A DNA stretch of 64,000 nt from Elusimicrobia bacterium RIFOXYA2_FULL_47_53 (GTDB lineage Bacteria; Elusimicrobiota; Endomicrobiia; Endomicrobiales; XYA2-FULL-47-53), in contig MGVE01000020.1 of the NCBI GenBank assembly GCA_001800315.1, positions 94,641 through 158,640 of the forward strand, read 5' to 3'. Of this stretch, positions 34,855 to 44,338 are shown piece after piece. The number at the start of each line of letters is the position of its first letter. Within the stretch, counting starts at the first letter, position 1. A program made the position numbers and the translations under genes. The notes under the pieces are model-generated. The model did not search any database. It worked only from the letters and a program-made list of their open reading frames with translations, and was not told the DNA's origin.

Positions 34855-35486
34855 TGCGCCGCGAAAAGGCAGTTGTACTCCTTTCGGGCGGCCTTGATTC
34901 CGCGACGGTCCTGCGGATCGCTCTGCGGAAATACGAATGCTTCTGCGTTATTTTTGATTACGGCCAGAAACACAGGGTAGAACTTAAATCAGCCGTAAAA
35001 ATCGCCCGTTCGGCCGGCTGCGGTTACGATATTATAAAAATCAATCTTCCCTGGGGCGGAAGCTCGCTGCTTAAGAAAAAAACAAACCTTCCCGAAAAAA
35101 ATAAACTCCCCTTAACTTATGTGCCCGGCAGAAACACGATATTTCTTTCCTTCGCTCTTTCGCTGGCGGAGGCGCGGAAAGCTTCCGCAATTTTTATCGG
35201 AGCCAACGCGTTGGATTATCCCGGTTACCCGGACTGCAGGCCTAAATACATTGAACAGTGGAACAGGCTCATAAAATCGCTGGGCCTGAAAATTAAAGTT
35301 TTTGCCCCGCTGGTTAAACTCTCAAAAAAGCAGATAATCAGGCTCGGCGTAAAGCTTGGCGTGCCTTACGAACTGACCTGGTCGTGCTACGCCGGAGGCA
35401 AAAAGCCCTGCCTTAAATGCGACTCCTGCCGTTTCAGGCAGAAGGGTTTTGCCGAGGCGGGGCTTAAAGACCCGGCTCTGGGTTAA
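34854..35486 (+). CDS. queC: 7-cyano-7-deazaguanine synthase
   Basis: 210 residues. The PP-loop is LLSGGLDSATVL. The C-terminal zinc Cys cluster is SCYAGGKKPCLKCDSCRFR. TYVPGRNTIFLSFA and GANALDYPGYPDCRP are conserved. It converts 7-carboxy-7-deazaguanine to preQ0 with ATP and ammonia. Confidence 0.95.
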   Translation: MRREKAVVLLSGGLDSATVLRIALRKYECFCVIFDYGQKHRVELKSAVKIARSAGCGYDIIKINLPWGGSSLLKKKTNLPEKNKLPLTYVPGRNTIFLSFALSLAEARKASAIFIGANALDYPGYPDCRPKYIEQWNRLIKSLGLKIKVFAPLVKLSKKQIIRLGVKLGVPYELTWSCYAGGKKPCLKCDSCRFRQKGFAEAGLKDPALG

Positions 35487-35491
35487 TAGCC

Positions 35492-36208
35492 ATGAAACTA
35501 AAACCGGAATCCTCAGCGAAAATATCTGAAATTTTCTTTTCCTTCCAGGGCGAAGGTCTTTTCGCCGGAAAACCGCAGGTCTTTGTCAGGTTTTCGGGAT
35601 GCAATTTAAGCTGTTCCTACTGCGATACCTACCACAAATCCGGAAAAGACATGACACCTCGTGCCGCGCTTTTAGAGATTCTGGGGCTTATCAGAAACCA
35701 TTTTAAATCAAATAATAAAATATTTAAACCTTCGGTCGCGTTCACGGGCGGCGAGCCGCTTCTGCGCGCGGATTTTCTTTCCGCGGTTTTGCCGGAACTT
35801 AAAAAAGCCGGCGTGAAAGTTTATCTTGAGACAAACGGAATTTTGTTTAAAGAGTACGCGCGCGTAAGCGGGTATGTTGATGTTGTCGCCATGGATATAA
35901 AGCTTATGCCCGACTGCAAAAACAGCTCTCTTGCTTTGCATCGGCAATTTTTAAAAGCCTGCCGCAAAAAAGCGTTTGTCAAAATTGTGCTCACGGATAA
36001 AACTGCCCGGGCAGAGTTTGTGAAAGCCCTTTCGCTTATCGCCGGAATATCAAAAAAAGTATCTCTTGTGCTTCAGCCGGCGACGGGGCAAAACGGCCGT
36101 TTAGGCATAAAGCCCGCGAGGTTATATGAATTTACCCGCCTCGCGCGCGAGAAACTAAATAATGTGTATGTTTTGCCTCAGATGCATAAGATATGGAATA
36201 TAAGATAA
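35492..36208 (+). CDS. queE: 7-carboxy-7-deazaguanine synthase (radical SAM)
   Basis: 238 residues. FFSFQGEGLFAGKPQVFVRF leads to the cluster motif CNLSCSYCDT (CxxxCxxC). GGEPLL and METNG-type (LETNG) stretches follow. It forms the deazaguanine ring in the queuosine pathway. It is 5 bases from queC. queF is not in the window. Confidence 0.93.
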   Translation: MKLKPESSAKISEIFFSFQGEGLFAGKPQVFVRFSGCNLSCSYCDTYHKSGKDMTPRAALLEILGLIRNHFKSNNKIFKPSVAFTGGEPLLRADFLSAVLPELKKAGVKVYLETNGILFKEYARVSGYVDVVAMDIKLMPDCKNSSLALHRQFLKACRKKAFVKIVLTDKTARAEFVKALSLIAGISKKVSLVLQPATGQNGRLGIKPARLYEFTRLAREKLNNVYVLPQMHKIWNIR

Positions 36209-36282
36209 GCAAAATGGTGTCATCGCCGTGCCGGACTGTGCGGGGTGACGACAATAGAACTAAGAGAACACAGGGAGATTAG

Positions 36283-37083
36283 ATGGACGGCATAACGATA
36301 ATTAAAGCGGTTATTTTAGGGGTCGTTGAGGGACTGACGGAGTTTTTGCCCGTCTCTTCCACGGGACACCTGATTTTAGCAGGCGACATGCTTTCAGTCG
36401 CGGGCGAGAAGGCAAAACTGTTTGAGGTTTTCATTCAGCTCGGAGCTATCCTTGCCGTTGTCTGGGTATACAGAATAAAACTTATTGAGATAGTAGCGGG
36501 ATTAAAAAACAATCCACAATCCCGACGCCTCTTTTACGGCATAACAGTCGCGTTTTTTCCGGCGGCCCTCGTGGGGCTTGTTACGCATAAATACATTAAG
36601 CAGTATCTTTTCAGCCCCGTGACGGTCTCGGTGGCGTTGATCGCGGGCGGCGCGGCAATAATACTAATAGAAAAGATGAACCACAAAAAAACTTTCAGTG
36701 CTCTTGAACAGGTCGGGGTGAAACCGGCTTTCTGGGTCGGCGTGGCTCAGATAGCCGCGCTGTTCCCGGGAATTTCGCGTTCCGGCGCCACTATAATGGG
36801 CGGCCTTCTCGCCGGGCTTGACAGAAAAACAGCCGCCGAGTTTTCCTTTTTTCTTGCCATACCCACCATGTTCGCGGCCACGGTTTTTGACCTTTCAAAA
36901 AGCGCCGGCCTGCTCAGCGCCGGGGATTTAAAGGTCCTCCTTACGGGTTTTGCCGCGGCTTTCATCTCGTCAATCTTTGTGGTCCGCTGGCTTATCAGGT
37001 TTATTTCCCACCACAATTTTATTCCTTTCGCTTACTACAGAATAATATTCGGTTCTATACTCCTCGCGGTTTACCTCTTCTGA
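36283..37083 (+). CDS. uppP: Undecaprenyl-diphosphatase
   Basis: 266 residues, about eight helices. The active-site stretches are EGLTEFLPVSSTGHLIL and FPGISRSGATI, followed by GLDRKTAAEFSFFLAIPTM. It recycles the undecaprenyl carrier lipid for peptidoglycan synthesis and gives bacitracin tolerance. It lies 74 bases after queE, in a separate unit or at the end of the same one. Confidence 0.96.
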   Translation: MDGITIIKAVILGVVEGLTEFLPVSSTGHLILAGDMLSVAGEKAKLFEVFIQLGAILAVVWVYRIKLIEIVAGLKNNPQSRRLFYGITVAFFPAALVGLVTHKYIKQYLFSPVTVSVALIAGGAAIILIEKMNHKKTFSALEQVGVKPAFWVGVAQIAALFPGISRSGATIMGGLLAGLDRKTAAEFSFFLAIPTMFAATVFDLSKSAGLLSAGDLKVLLTGFAAAFISSIFVVRWLIRFISHHNFIPFAYYRIIFGSILLAVYLF

Positions 37084-37158
37084 AAACATAATCCCTAAGC
37101 TGAGGCGAAAACTCCGGCTGACTTTTGTCTTACTGCATTGCTGCGCTTTCCATAAAGT

Positions 37159-37290
37159 TTGTCATTCCTGCAGTTGCAGTGCGGCGAATAAGCCGCACAA
37201 GCTTGCAACGGGTGCGAGATGTGAGCACACGCAGGAATCCAGAAAAACCTCTGGATACCAGCTTCCGCTGGTATGACTACACGAAGAGCT
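37159..37290. repeat. Cloverleaf-like and palindromic repeat, empty MITE site
   Basis: An outer stem TTCCTGC/GCAGGAA holds two hairpins (GTTGC..GCGGC-GAATAA-GCCGC..GCAAC, and GTGC/GCAC). Next comes the palindrome ATACCAGC-TTCC-GCTGGTAT (37255-37274), the uninterrupted form of the sites occupied by the 132-bp element elsewhere. No gene lies between 37084 and 37307. Confidence 0.75.
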
Positions 37291-37307
37291 TTTTTAACTG
37301 ATTCAGT

Positions 37308-38627
37308 TTATTTGTCTGTTTTTGGGGATTCTTTCTGCGGAGAGGCCGGGGTGTTGTTTGAGGGCGCGGCTGTCGCGGTTGAGGCCGCCACGCTTTCCGA
37401 GGCGATCCTGTTTTTTTCCTCTAACTCAAGCTGTTTTTTGGATTTTTCGTAAAACTTGGAATTTTCTTTTGGCTTAAGCGCGTCCTTAGTGTACACGGCC
37501 CGCGGATTCCAAAGCAGCCACTCTCCAATGTCGCAGTCGTAAGTAGCCTGGATCTGATCCCTTACTTCTTTAGCCCCGTAGCGGTGACCCATCGTAAAGT
37601 CCTGCAAGTAGGGCCTGAGCTTACTTCCCATTTCGCCCATTCTTTTCTTTGCCCCCGAGAGGCTTAAAAATACTATTCTATAAGGTTCTTTGTTTGGTTC
37701 GGCTATCCCGTATTCTCCCGGCGCGTAGTGGGAAGGATAAACCATGGGACAGACATAGTCAACCCATTTTGCCATCTCAAGAATTTTCTGGCCTATGCCC
37801 ATGTCATGAGTCACCGTTGTGGTTAACCCGAATACATCAATTGAAGTATACACGCCTTTTGGTTTTAACCTGACGGAGGCTTCTTCAAGGAAAGCGTTTA
37901 TCGTTTTTGAAGCCGAGTATGAACTTTTGCGCACGGAGTAGCGGCAGTCTTTCATGTCGCCGTCCGAGGGGAACCTTATGTAATCAAACTGTATTTCGTC
38001 AAAACCGATGTCGGCGGCATGCTCGGCTATTTCCAGATTGTAGTTCCAGGAGAATTTGCTGTAAGGATCCAGCCAGGTATTGCCCCTGAAATCTCTCCAT
38101 ATCGCTCCCGAGGAATTTCTTACGGCGTACTCGGGTTTCTTTTTTGTTATAAGGTTGTCTTTAAAAACCACGATGCGCGCTATGGTGTAAACGCCGCGCT
38201 CCTTAAGAGTTGCCAAATACTGCTTTAAGTCCGGCACCGCCGGAACATAAGTTTTGTAAAGCTCGGCGCTTTTTACTCCGGGCAGGTAAACTTCGCCCTC
38301 GTATTCCTTCAAATCTATGACTACGCAGTTAAGTTCGGTGGTTTCCAGCAGCTGGTCTACCTGCGCGCGCATCTTCTTTGACCCCGCGGCCCACGCGGTA
38401 AGGTGCACGCCTCTTACATAGGCGGGTTTTGACGGCCTTGCAGGTTCAAGGGGCGCGGCGGGTTCAGCCTGAGGCGCGACAGCCGCGGGTTTCGGCATTT
38501 CGTCAGAGGAAAAAATAAACCTGCTGCCGAACCAGGCTATGGTTAATATAACCGCGAGGCCGCCAACAAGTGGCAAAAATATTTTCCTGTTATCAGCCGG
38601 CTTAAATTTTCTTTTGGGATTCTTCAT
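37308..38627 (-). CDS. DUF4015 putative glycoside hydrolase, membrane anchored
   Basis: 439 residues. An N-terminal transmembrane anchor (about 17-36) and an Ala/Pro linker precede a TIM-barrel domain: RGVHLTAWAAG, then VIDLKEYEGEV, IARIVVFKD, WLDPYSKFSWNYNLEIA, DEIQFDYIRFP and MVYPSHYAPGEYG. These are features of the DUF4015 family, thought to be polysaccharide hydrolases. The Asp in DEIQFDYIRFP is a likely catalytic residue. The last 40 residues are a Ser/Thr/Pro tail. It is the only gene on the minus strand in the window. Confidence 0.85.
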   Translation of the reverse strand: MKNPKRKFKPADNRKIFLPLVGGLAVILTIAWFGSRFIFSSDEMPKPAAVAPQAEPAAPLEPARPSKPAYVRGVHLTAWAAGSKKMRAQVDQLLETTELNCVVIDLKEYEGEVYLPGVKSAELYKTYVPAVPDLKQYLATLKERGVYTIARIVVFKDNLITKKKPEYAVRNSSGAIWRDFRGNTWLDPYSKFSWNYNLEIAEHAADIGFDEIQFDYIRFPSDGDMKDCRYSVRKSSYSASKTINAFLEEASVRLKPKGVYTSIDVFGLTTTVTHDMGIGQKILEMAKWVDYVCPMVYPSHYAPGEYGIAEPNKEPYRIVFLSLSGAKKRMGEMGSKLRPYLQDFTMGHRYGAKEVRDQIQATYDCDIGEWLLWNPRAVYTKDALKPKENSKFYEKSKKQLELEEKNRIASESVAASTATAAPSNNTPASPQKESPKTDK

Positions 38628-38710
38628 ATAATTCCGCTTATTTTATGTTAATTGCCGCCAGTTTGTCAAGTTGACTTTTCGGCAATAAATAGATAAAATC
38701 ACTTTGAAAT

Positions 38711-38913
38711 TTGAGTCAATTGGAAAAGCCTGTTTCAGGCCGTCTTTGCCTGTCAGCCAAAGCTTTTGTGGAGGGCGAGGAGTGCAACGACGCGTCAGCC
38801 CGCCAGAGGTTCAGTGGCGGGGCAATCTCGTCGTTCCCTACGGAAAAGCGAGATTGCTTCACCCTGCGGGTTCGCAATGACGGGGCCTTATTAAGGTTTT
38901 TCAACTGACTCAA
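38711..38913. repeat. MITE-like element with terminal inverted repeats
   Basis: TTGAGTCAATTGGAAAAGCC at the left pairs, with about four mismatches, with the right end GGTTTTTCAACTGACTCAA. Inside lies a GCAATCTCG...CGAGATTGC palindrome of the widespread GTCATTGCGA type. Both strands are open by chance; no gene is claimed. The rest of 38628-38951 holds no other recognised feature. Confidence 0.6.
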
Positions 38914-38951
38914 TCTATAGTAATTTTAATATTTTCACGGAGAACGATAAT

Positions 38952-40031
38952 ATGTCATACAGAGGATTGATAGAGCATTACAGAAAATATCTGCCCGTAA
39001 CAGACAAAACGCCGGTAATAAGCCTGCTTGAGGGAAATACTCCGCTTATCCCGGCAGAGAAGCTGGCAAAAGCCATCGGCTTTCCGGGAAAAATATTTCT
39101 AAAGTATGAAGGTTTAAATCCGACGGGATCGTTTAAGGACCGCGGAATGACGATGGCCATTTCAAAGGCCGTTGAGGACGGAAGCAGGGCTGTGATATGC
39201 GCTTCCACGGGAAACACTTCGGCTTCCGCGGCTGCCTACGCGGCGCGCGCGGGGATTAAATGCGTCGTGCTTATCCCCGAAGGCAAAATAGCTCTCGGAA
39301 AGCTTTCACAGGCGCTTATTCATAACGCCGCGGTGCTTTCCATAGACGGAAATTTTGACGCGGCTTTAAATCTCGTCAAAGAGATGAGCCAGAAATATCC
39401 GCTCACGCTTGTCAATTCCCTTAACCCGTTCAGGATAGAGGGCCAGAAAACCGGCGCCTTTGAGATCTGCGATGTTCTCGGTCAGTCGCCGGATTACCAG
39501 TTTATGCCCGTGGGTAACGCCGGAAACATTACGGCCTACTGGAAGGGGTACAGGGAATACGCTTCCGAATTTCCGGCTTACGGAAAACCCGTTATGATGG
39601 GATTTCAGGCGGCAGGCTCGGCTCCGATTGTCCACGGACACCCGATAGAAAAACCAGAAACCATCGCGACGGCTATCCGCATAGGCAATCCCGCCTCATG
39701 GAAAAGCGCCGAGGCCGCGCGCGACGAGTCCGGCGGCGTGATAGACACCGTCACGGATGACGAAATTCTTGACGCGTATAAACTGCTTGCTTCTCTGGAA
39801 GGCGTGTTCTGCGAGCCCGCTTCGGCCGCTTCGGTCGCGGGGCTTATGAAATATTCAAGGAACAGATTTTTTGACGGCAAGGCAGGCAAATCCTCAAGCA
39901 AAACGCTTAAGGCCGTATGCATTCTCACCGGCCACGGACTAAAAGACCCGGACCGCGCGATAAGCTCTGTCTCCAAACCGGTGAGCGTGAAGTCTGATTT
40001 AAAGGCAATATTAAAAGCCATTGGCCTTTGA
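38952..40031 (+). CDS. thrC: Threonine synthase
   Basis: 359 residues, the short form of the enzyme. The PLP Lys is in NPTGSFKDRGMT. CASTGNTSASAAAYAARAG, PVGNAGNITAYWKGY and VFCEPASAASVAGL are conserved. It converts O-phosphohomoserine to threonine. It starts a run of closely spaced same-strand genes reaching to 46635. No thrA or thrB is near. Confidence 0.95.
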   Translation: MSYRGLIEHYRKYLPVTDKTPVISLLEGNTPLIPAEKLAKAIGFPGKIFLKYEGLNPTGSFKDRGMTMAISKAVEDGSRAVICASTGNTSASAAAYAARAGIKCVVLIPEGKIALGKLSQALIHNAAVLSIDGNFDAALNLVKEMSQKYPLTLVNSLNPFRIEGQKTGAFEICDVLGQSPDYQFMPVGNAGNITAYWKGYREYASEFPAYGKPVMMGFQAAGSAPIVHGHPIEKPETIATAIRIGNPASWKSAEAARDESGGVIDTVTDDEILDAYKLLASLEGVFCEPASAASVAGLMKYSRNRFFDGKAGKSSSKTLKAVCILTGHGLKDPDRAISSVSKPVSVKSDLKAILKAIGL

Positions 40032-40055
40032 ATATAAATACTATCGGAGAATAAA

Positions 40056-40355
40056 ATGGAAGAACAAAAAAAACCCGACATTCAAATTGAAATTGACGAA
40101 GCCACGGCTCAGGGCGTATACTCAAATCTTGCCATGATAGGTCATTCCGAGAATGAGGTCGTGCTGGATTTTATTTTCCTTCAGCCCCAGGCGCCCAAGG
40201 CGAAAGTCAGGAGCAGGGTTATAACTTCTCCCGCTCACGCCAAAAGGCTGCTCGCGGCTCTTCAGGACAACATAGCGAAATACGAGGCAAAGTTTGGCCC
40301 GATTAAGGCCGCGCAGCAGAAAGCGGACGACAATAAAATAGGTTTTTACCATTAA
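40056..40355 (+). CDS. DUF3467 protein
   Basis: 99 residues. EATAQGVYSNLAMIGHSENEVVLDFIF, then KVRSRVITSPAHAKRLL, is the conserved core of DUF3467. Function is unknown; the family is found across many bacteria as a stand-alone small protein. It is 24 bases from thrC and 17 from cinA. Confidence 0.82.
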   Translation: MEEQKKPDIQIEIDEATAQGVYSNLAMIGHSENEVVLDFIFLQPQAPKAKVRSRVITSPAHAKRLLAALQDNIAKYEAKFGPIKAAQQKADDNKIGFYH

Positions 40356-40372
40356 TCCCACCAGGGAAAACA

Positions 40373-41653
40373 ATGAGAGTTGAGTTAATCTGCGCAGGCA
40401 CCGAACTTCTTACCGGAAAACTAAACACTAATATTTCCTATATTGGAGAAAGGCTCAGTTCTTTGGGCCTTGACCTTACCACGGCCGTTACGGTCGGAGA
40501 CAACCGCGAGCTGCTGCTTGAGGCATTCAATAATTCCCTGAAAAACAACAAAATAATAATTGTTACCGGCGGGCTGGGCCCAACTTTTGACGATTTAACC
40601 CGTTCTGTGCTCGCGGAGGCGCTGGGAAAAAAACTTGTGTTAAACCGGGAGGCCCTTTCCGAGATATCGGAATATTTCGCCTCAAAAAACATAAAGATGC
40701 CCAAGAATAACGAGTCCCAGGCCTACACCATAGACGGAGCGAAAATTCTGCGAAATAAGCTTGGCACGGCGCCCGGCCAGCTGATAGAAACCCACCACGC
40801 GAAAAACATGGCAGGGAGCCTTATATTCCTGCTTCCCGGCCCTCCCCGCGAAATGCAGAGAATGTTTGAAGACGAAGTTTATCCTTTGATAAAAAAATAC
40901 GAGACCAAGGTTAAGAAAAGCGCCACTCTCCATATTTGCGGTCTGGGCGAGTCCCAGGTGGATGAAATAATAAGGCCGGTGGTGGAGGCTGAGCGCAAAC
41001 TTGATTTCGGCCTTGTGGATTTTACCATTCTTGCCCACCAGATGATCGTTGACATAAAGGTCAGCGTTTCCGGAAAAGACGAGATGCTTGTGGACGAAAT
41101 GCTGCACAATATAAAAAAAGAGCTCATAGACCTTCTGGGCGGCAATATTTACGGGCAGGACAGCCAGACCCTTGAAAGCATAATAGGCGAAACGCTGGCG
41201 CGGGCGAAAAAAACTATTTCAACCGCCGAGTCCTGCACGGGCGGCCTGCTGGCAAAAAGAATAACCGATATCGCGGGCAGTTCCATGTATTTCAGGCAGG
41301 GGTTTGTGGTTTACTCCAACGAAGCCAAAGAAAAGACGCTTGGGGTATCCAAAGAAACCTTAAAGAGCTACGGGGCGGTTTCCGAACAAACCGCGGCCGA
41401 GATGGCGAGGCGTTCCCGAGAAATATCCGGTTCCGATTACGCGGTTTCAATTACAGGCATAGCCGGGCCCTCGGGAGCCACGGCGGAAAAACCGCTCGGC
41501 CTTGTTTTTATCGGGCTATGCGGGCCGAAATCCGAGGAGGTTTATAAATTAAGCCTCTCGGGAGCCAGGGCCGATGTAAGACAGCGCGCGGCAAATCAGG
41601 CGCTTGACCTTTTGCGCCGCCGTCTGGCCTTAGACATTAAACCGAAAAAATAA
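40373..41653 (+). CDS. cinA: CinA family protein (MoCF domain plus nicotinamide-nucleotide amidase)
   Basis: 426 residues. The N-terminal MoCF-like domain has VELICAGTELLTG and IVTGGLGPTFDDLTR. The C-terminal PncC domain has STAESCTGGLLAKRIT, FVVYSNEAK and SITGIAGPSG. It deamidates NMN and may act on ADP-ribose. Its stop overlaps the thpR start (TAATG). Confidence 0.95.
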   Translation: MRVELICAGTELLTGKLNTNISYIGERLSSLGLDLTTAVTVGDNRELLLEAFNNSLKNNKIIIVTGGLGPTFDDLTRSVLAEALGKKLVLNREALSEISEYFASKNIKMPKNNESQAYTIDGAKILRNKLGTAPGQLIETHHAKNMAGSLIFLLPGPPREMQRMFEDEVYPLIKKYETKVKKSATLHICGLGESQVDEIIRPVVEAERKLDFGLVDFTILAHQMIVDIKVSVSGKDEMLVDEMLHNIKKELIDLLGGNIYGQDSQTLESIIGETLARAKKTISTAESCTGGLLAKRITDIAGSSMYFRQGFVVYSNEAKEKTLGVSKETLKSYGAVSEQTAAEMARRSREISGSDYAVSITGIAGPSGATAEKPLGLVFIGLCGPKSEEVYKLSLSGARADVRQRAANQALDLLRRRLALDIKPKK

Positions 41654-42210
41654 TGCGTTGTTTTATAGCCGTAAATATACCCCTCGGCATTAAGGAAAAA
41701 GCCGCGCTTGCGCGGAAAAAACTCTCGGACGGCGGAACCGCCGTTAAATGGGTTGAGAAAGAAAACCTGCATATAACGCTGAAATTTCTCGGAGAGATAA
41801 AGGAAAATACCGCCGGAGATATCGGTGGAAAACTTAAAGCCGCCGCGCGGGGATTCGGTTCTTTTAAAGTTTCATTGGGCGGGCTCGGGGCTTATCCGGC
41901 AACAGATTGCCCGCAAATAGTCTGGGCAGGCATAGGTTCGGGCCGCGAAAATCTTGAGCTTTTGGCTTTTTTGTGCGAAGATGCCGCGGCAGAGTGCGGA
42001 GTAAAGCGCGAGGCCAGGCCGTTTTCGGCGCACCTTACGCTGGGCAGAGTGAAAAACAGGAAACATTCCTCTCTTATAGCGGAGAAATTAAAAAGCGCGC
42101 CGGCGGAAGATCTCGGTTCGTTTGAAGTAAACAGCATAGACCTGATGGAGAGCGTTCTTAAGGACAGCGGGCCGGAATATAAATGTTTAGAATCAATTTC
42201 AATTTTGTAG
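41653..42210 (+). CDS. thpR: RNA 2',3'-cyclic phosphodiesterase
   Basis: 185 residues. The two HxT motifs of the 2H family are HITLKFLGE and HLTLGRVKN. RCFIAVNIP opens the protein as usual. It acts on 2',3'-cyclic RNA ends. The gene overlaps cinA by one base and the deacetylase gene by 28 bases. Confidence 0.93.
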   Translation: MRCFIAVNIPLGIKEKAALARKKLSDGGTAVKWVEKENLHITLKFLGEIKENTAGDIGGKLKAAARGFGSFKVSLGGLGAYPATDCPQIVWAGIGSGRENLELLAFLCEDAAAECGVKREARPFSAHLTLGRVKNRKHSSLIAEKLKSAPAEDLGSFEVNSIDLMESVLKDSGPEYKCLESISIL

Positions 42211-42950
42211 TCTACCGTTACGAAGCCATTCTTGCCATCGCGGCGCTTATACTGGCGGGCAGTTTTGTGGTTTCCGCCAGAGATTCGGAATACGCTTTCG
42301 CCTCGCAGGGCTACTATCCCTATACGATAGCCCTGACTTTTGACGACGGCCCGCACAAAATTTATACCGATAAGATACTGGATATTCTCGCCGGCGAGCG
42401 TGTGCCCGCGACCTTCTTTCTGGTGGGCTCCCGCATTGTTGAGAATCCGTCCCTGGTGCGCAAAATATCAGACCTGGGTTTTGAAATAGACGCCCATACC
42501 TATTCGCACAGGAATATGTCAAAGCTTTCTGACGGCGAAATTGCCGACGAGCTTCTGCTGACCAGAAACCTGATTAAATCTTTTTCGGGGCAGGAAAGCG
42601 CGTATTTCAGGCCGCCGGGGGGCCAGTACAACGAGAGGGTCCTTTCAATAGCGGGGAACCTTAAATTCTCAATGGTCTTATGGACTGTCTTCACAAAAGA
42701 CCACGAGGAAGAGAATCCAGGTATAATTGTAAAAAAGGTCCTTGCTCAGGCCAACAACGGCGGAGTCGTGCTTCTGCATTCGGGGCGCCTTCCCACCATA
42801 GAGGCTCTGCCCGAAATTATCCGTGAACTGCGTTCCCGCGGGTACAGGTTCGTGACGATTTCCGAGCTGGAACATTCGGATGATTCGGCAAATACGCCTT
42901 GGCTGAAAAACGCCCTGACGCTCGCGGCAAAAAAAGGAATAAATGGATAG
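42183..42950 (+). CDS. Polysaccharide deacetylase, exported
   Basis: 255 residues. A signal anchor (about 13-32) is followed by the NodB domain: IALTFDDGPHKIYT (catalytic Asp pair), EIDAHTYSHRNMSKL (His metal ligands), YFRPPGGQYN and VLLHSG. It removes acetyl groups from a surface or cell-wall polymer. It starts inside thpR and ends 8 bases into ruvX. Confidence 0.93.
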   Translation: MFRINFNFVVYRYEAILAIAALILAGSFVVSARDSEYAFASQGYYPYTIALTFDDGPHKIYTDKILDILAGERVPATFFLVGSRIVENPSLVRKISDLGFEIDAHTYSHRNMSKLSDGEIADELLLTRNLIKSFSGQESAYFRPPGGQYNERVLSIAGNLKFSMVLWTVFTKDHEEENPGIIVKKVLAQANNGGVVLLHSGRLPTIEALPEIIRELRSRGYRFVTISELEHSDDSANTPWLKNALTLAAKKGING

Positions 42951-43362
42951 GATTATAGGAATTGATTACGGATATAAGAGGATCGGCATAGCTCTGTCAG
43001 ACCCGCTTGGCTATACGGCCCAGCCCATCAAGGTTATTGAGTCAAAGGGCCTTAACAAAGATACCGACGAAATAGCCGCCCTTATAGCCGCAAGTTCCGT
43101 GACGAAAATTGTCATCGGCCTTCCGCTTAACATGGACGGAACCGACGGAAACATTATGGAAGATGTCAAGGCGTTCGGCGCCAGGCTCACGGAGAAAACC
43201 GGCATCCCTGCCGAATATTACGACGAGCGCCTTTCCACGGCCATGGTAGACAAAATGCTCACCGATGAAGCCGATATTTCAAGGGAAAAACGCAAAAAGG
43301 TGAGGGATAAACTCTCGGCCTGCATAATACTTCAGTCATACTTAGACAGCAAATCCCTTTAA
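42943..43362 (+). CDS. ruvX: YqgF/RuvX Holliday-junction resolvase-like nuclease
   Basis: 139 residues. The RNase H-like core is IIGIDYGYKRIGIALSD, then VIGLPLNMDG and YDERLSTAMVDKML. It processes the 5' end of pre-16S rRNA in Escherichia coli and is essential there. It overlaps the deacetylase gene by 8 bases and is 2 bases from mltG, the usual ruvX-mltG pairing. Confidence 0.95.
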   Translation: MDRIIGIDYGYKRIGIALSDPLGYTAQPIKVIESKGLNKDTDEIAALIAASSVTKIVIGLPLNMDGTDGNIMEDVKAFGARLTEKTGIPAEYYDERLSTAMVDKMLTDEADISREKRKKVRDKLSACIILQSYLDSKSL

Positions 43363-43364
43363 TC

Positions 43365-44336
43365 ATGACAGCAAAATTAAGCAAGTTTCTAATCTCGGCC
43401 GTTCTATTGTCGTTTATCGCGGCGCTGGTAATCTGGTGGGCCTCGCTTCCGGATAAAAAGATAGCCGTCACAATACCGCAGGGAGCTTCCGCGGGACAGA
43501 TCGCCGCTATTTTGAGCGACGCGAAAATTATTCAGAGCCGGGTTTTGTTTCGCTCCCTTGTGTATATAAGTTCCAATTCGGGGAAACTCAAGGCCGGCAC
43601 CTATTTTTTCTCCCAGAGAAACAGCGTTTTTGAAGTCCTGCGCAAGCTGGCCTCCGGGCAATCCAGTTTCGTAAAAATCACCATACCGGAGGGTTTTACC
43701 TCGGAGCAGATCGCCCAGCGGCTTGAAAAAAACGGGGTATGCGCCGCGCCGGAGTTTTTAGCTGCCGCGAGAAAATCAAAGAGCGAGGGCTATCTTTTTC
43801 CCGAGACATATTTTTTTGAGCCCAATACCAGCCCGGAGAAAATAATTGAGGTCATGAGAGCTCAGTTTGATAAAAATTTCCCGCCGGATTTTGAAAAAAG
43901 GCTTGAAGAGCTTAAAATGACAAAAAACTCTGTCGTCACTCTGGCCTCCATTATTGAGAAAGAAGCGGTGTTGCCGGAGGAAAGGCCTGTAATATCGTCG
44001 GTGTTTCACAACCGGCTTAAAAAACACTGGTATTTAGAGTCCTGCGCCACGGTTTTATACGCGCTGGGCCAACACAAGGAGAAACTCACCTACAAAGATC
44101 TCAGGGTGGATTCTCCTTATAATACCTACCGGCATTTTGGCCTGCCTCCGGGCCCTATCTGCAGTCCGGGGCTCGGCTCTCTGCGGGCCGCGCTTTACCC
44201 TCAGAAGACGGACGACATGTTTTTTGTGGTATCCAGTTCCGGTTCGCACGCCTTTTCAAGGTATCTTGAAGAACATATAAAAAACAAGGCGCTTAAGAAA
44301 AAAGCCGACAGGCTAAAAAGAAACGCGGGGAAATAA
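43365..44336 (+). CDS. mltG: Endolytic murein transglycosylase
   Basis: 323 residues. An N-terminal anchor (about 9-26) and a LysM-like region (VTIPQGASAGQIAAIL) precede the catalytic domain with the Glu of LASIIEKEAVLPEE, FHNRL and YNTYRHFGLPPGPICSPG. It trims nascent glycan strands and sets their length. Confidence 0.95.
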   Translation: MTAKLSKFLISAVLLSFIAALVIWWASLPDKKIAVTIPQGASAGQIAAILSDAKIIQSRVLFRSLVYISSNSGKLKAGTYFFSQRNSVFEVLRKLASGQSSFVKITIPEGFTSEQIAQRLEKNGVCAAPEFLAAARKSKSEGYLFPETYFFEPNTSPEKIIEVMRAQFDKNFPPDFEKRLEELKMTKNSVVTLASIIEKEAVLPEERPVISSVFHNRLKKHWYLESCATVLYALGQHKEKLTYKDLRVDSPYNTYRHFGLPPGPICSPGLGSLRAALYPQKTDDMFFVVSSSGSHAFSRYLEEHIKNKALKKKADRLKRNAGK

Positions 44337-44338
44337 AC

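Noticed and set aside
38711-38908. Overlapping frames on both strands of about 65 residues
   Set aside because: They lie wholly within a palindromic repeat and lack any coding feature.
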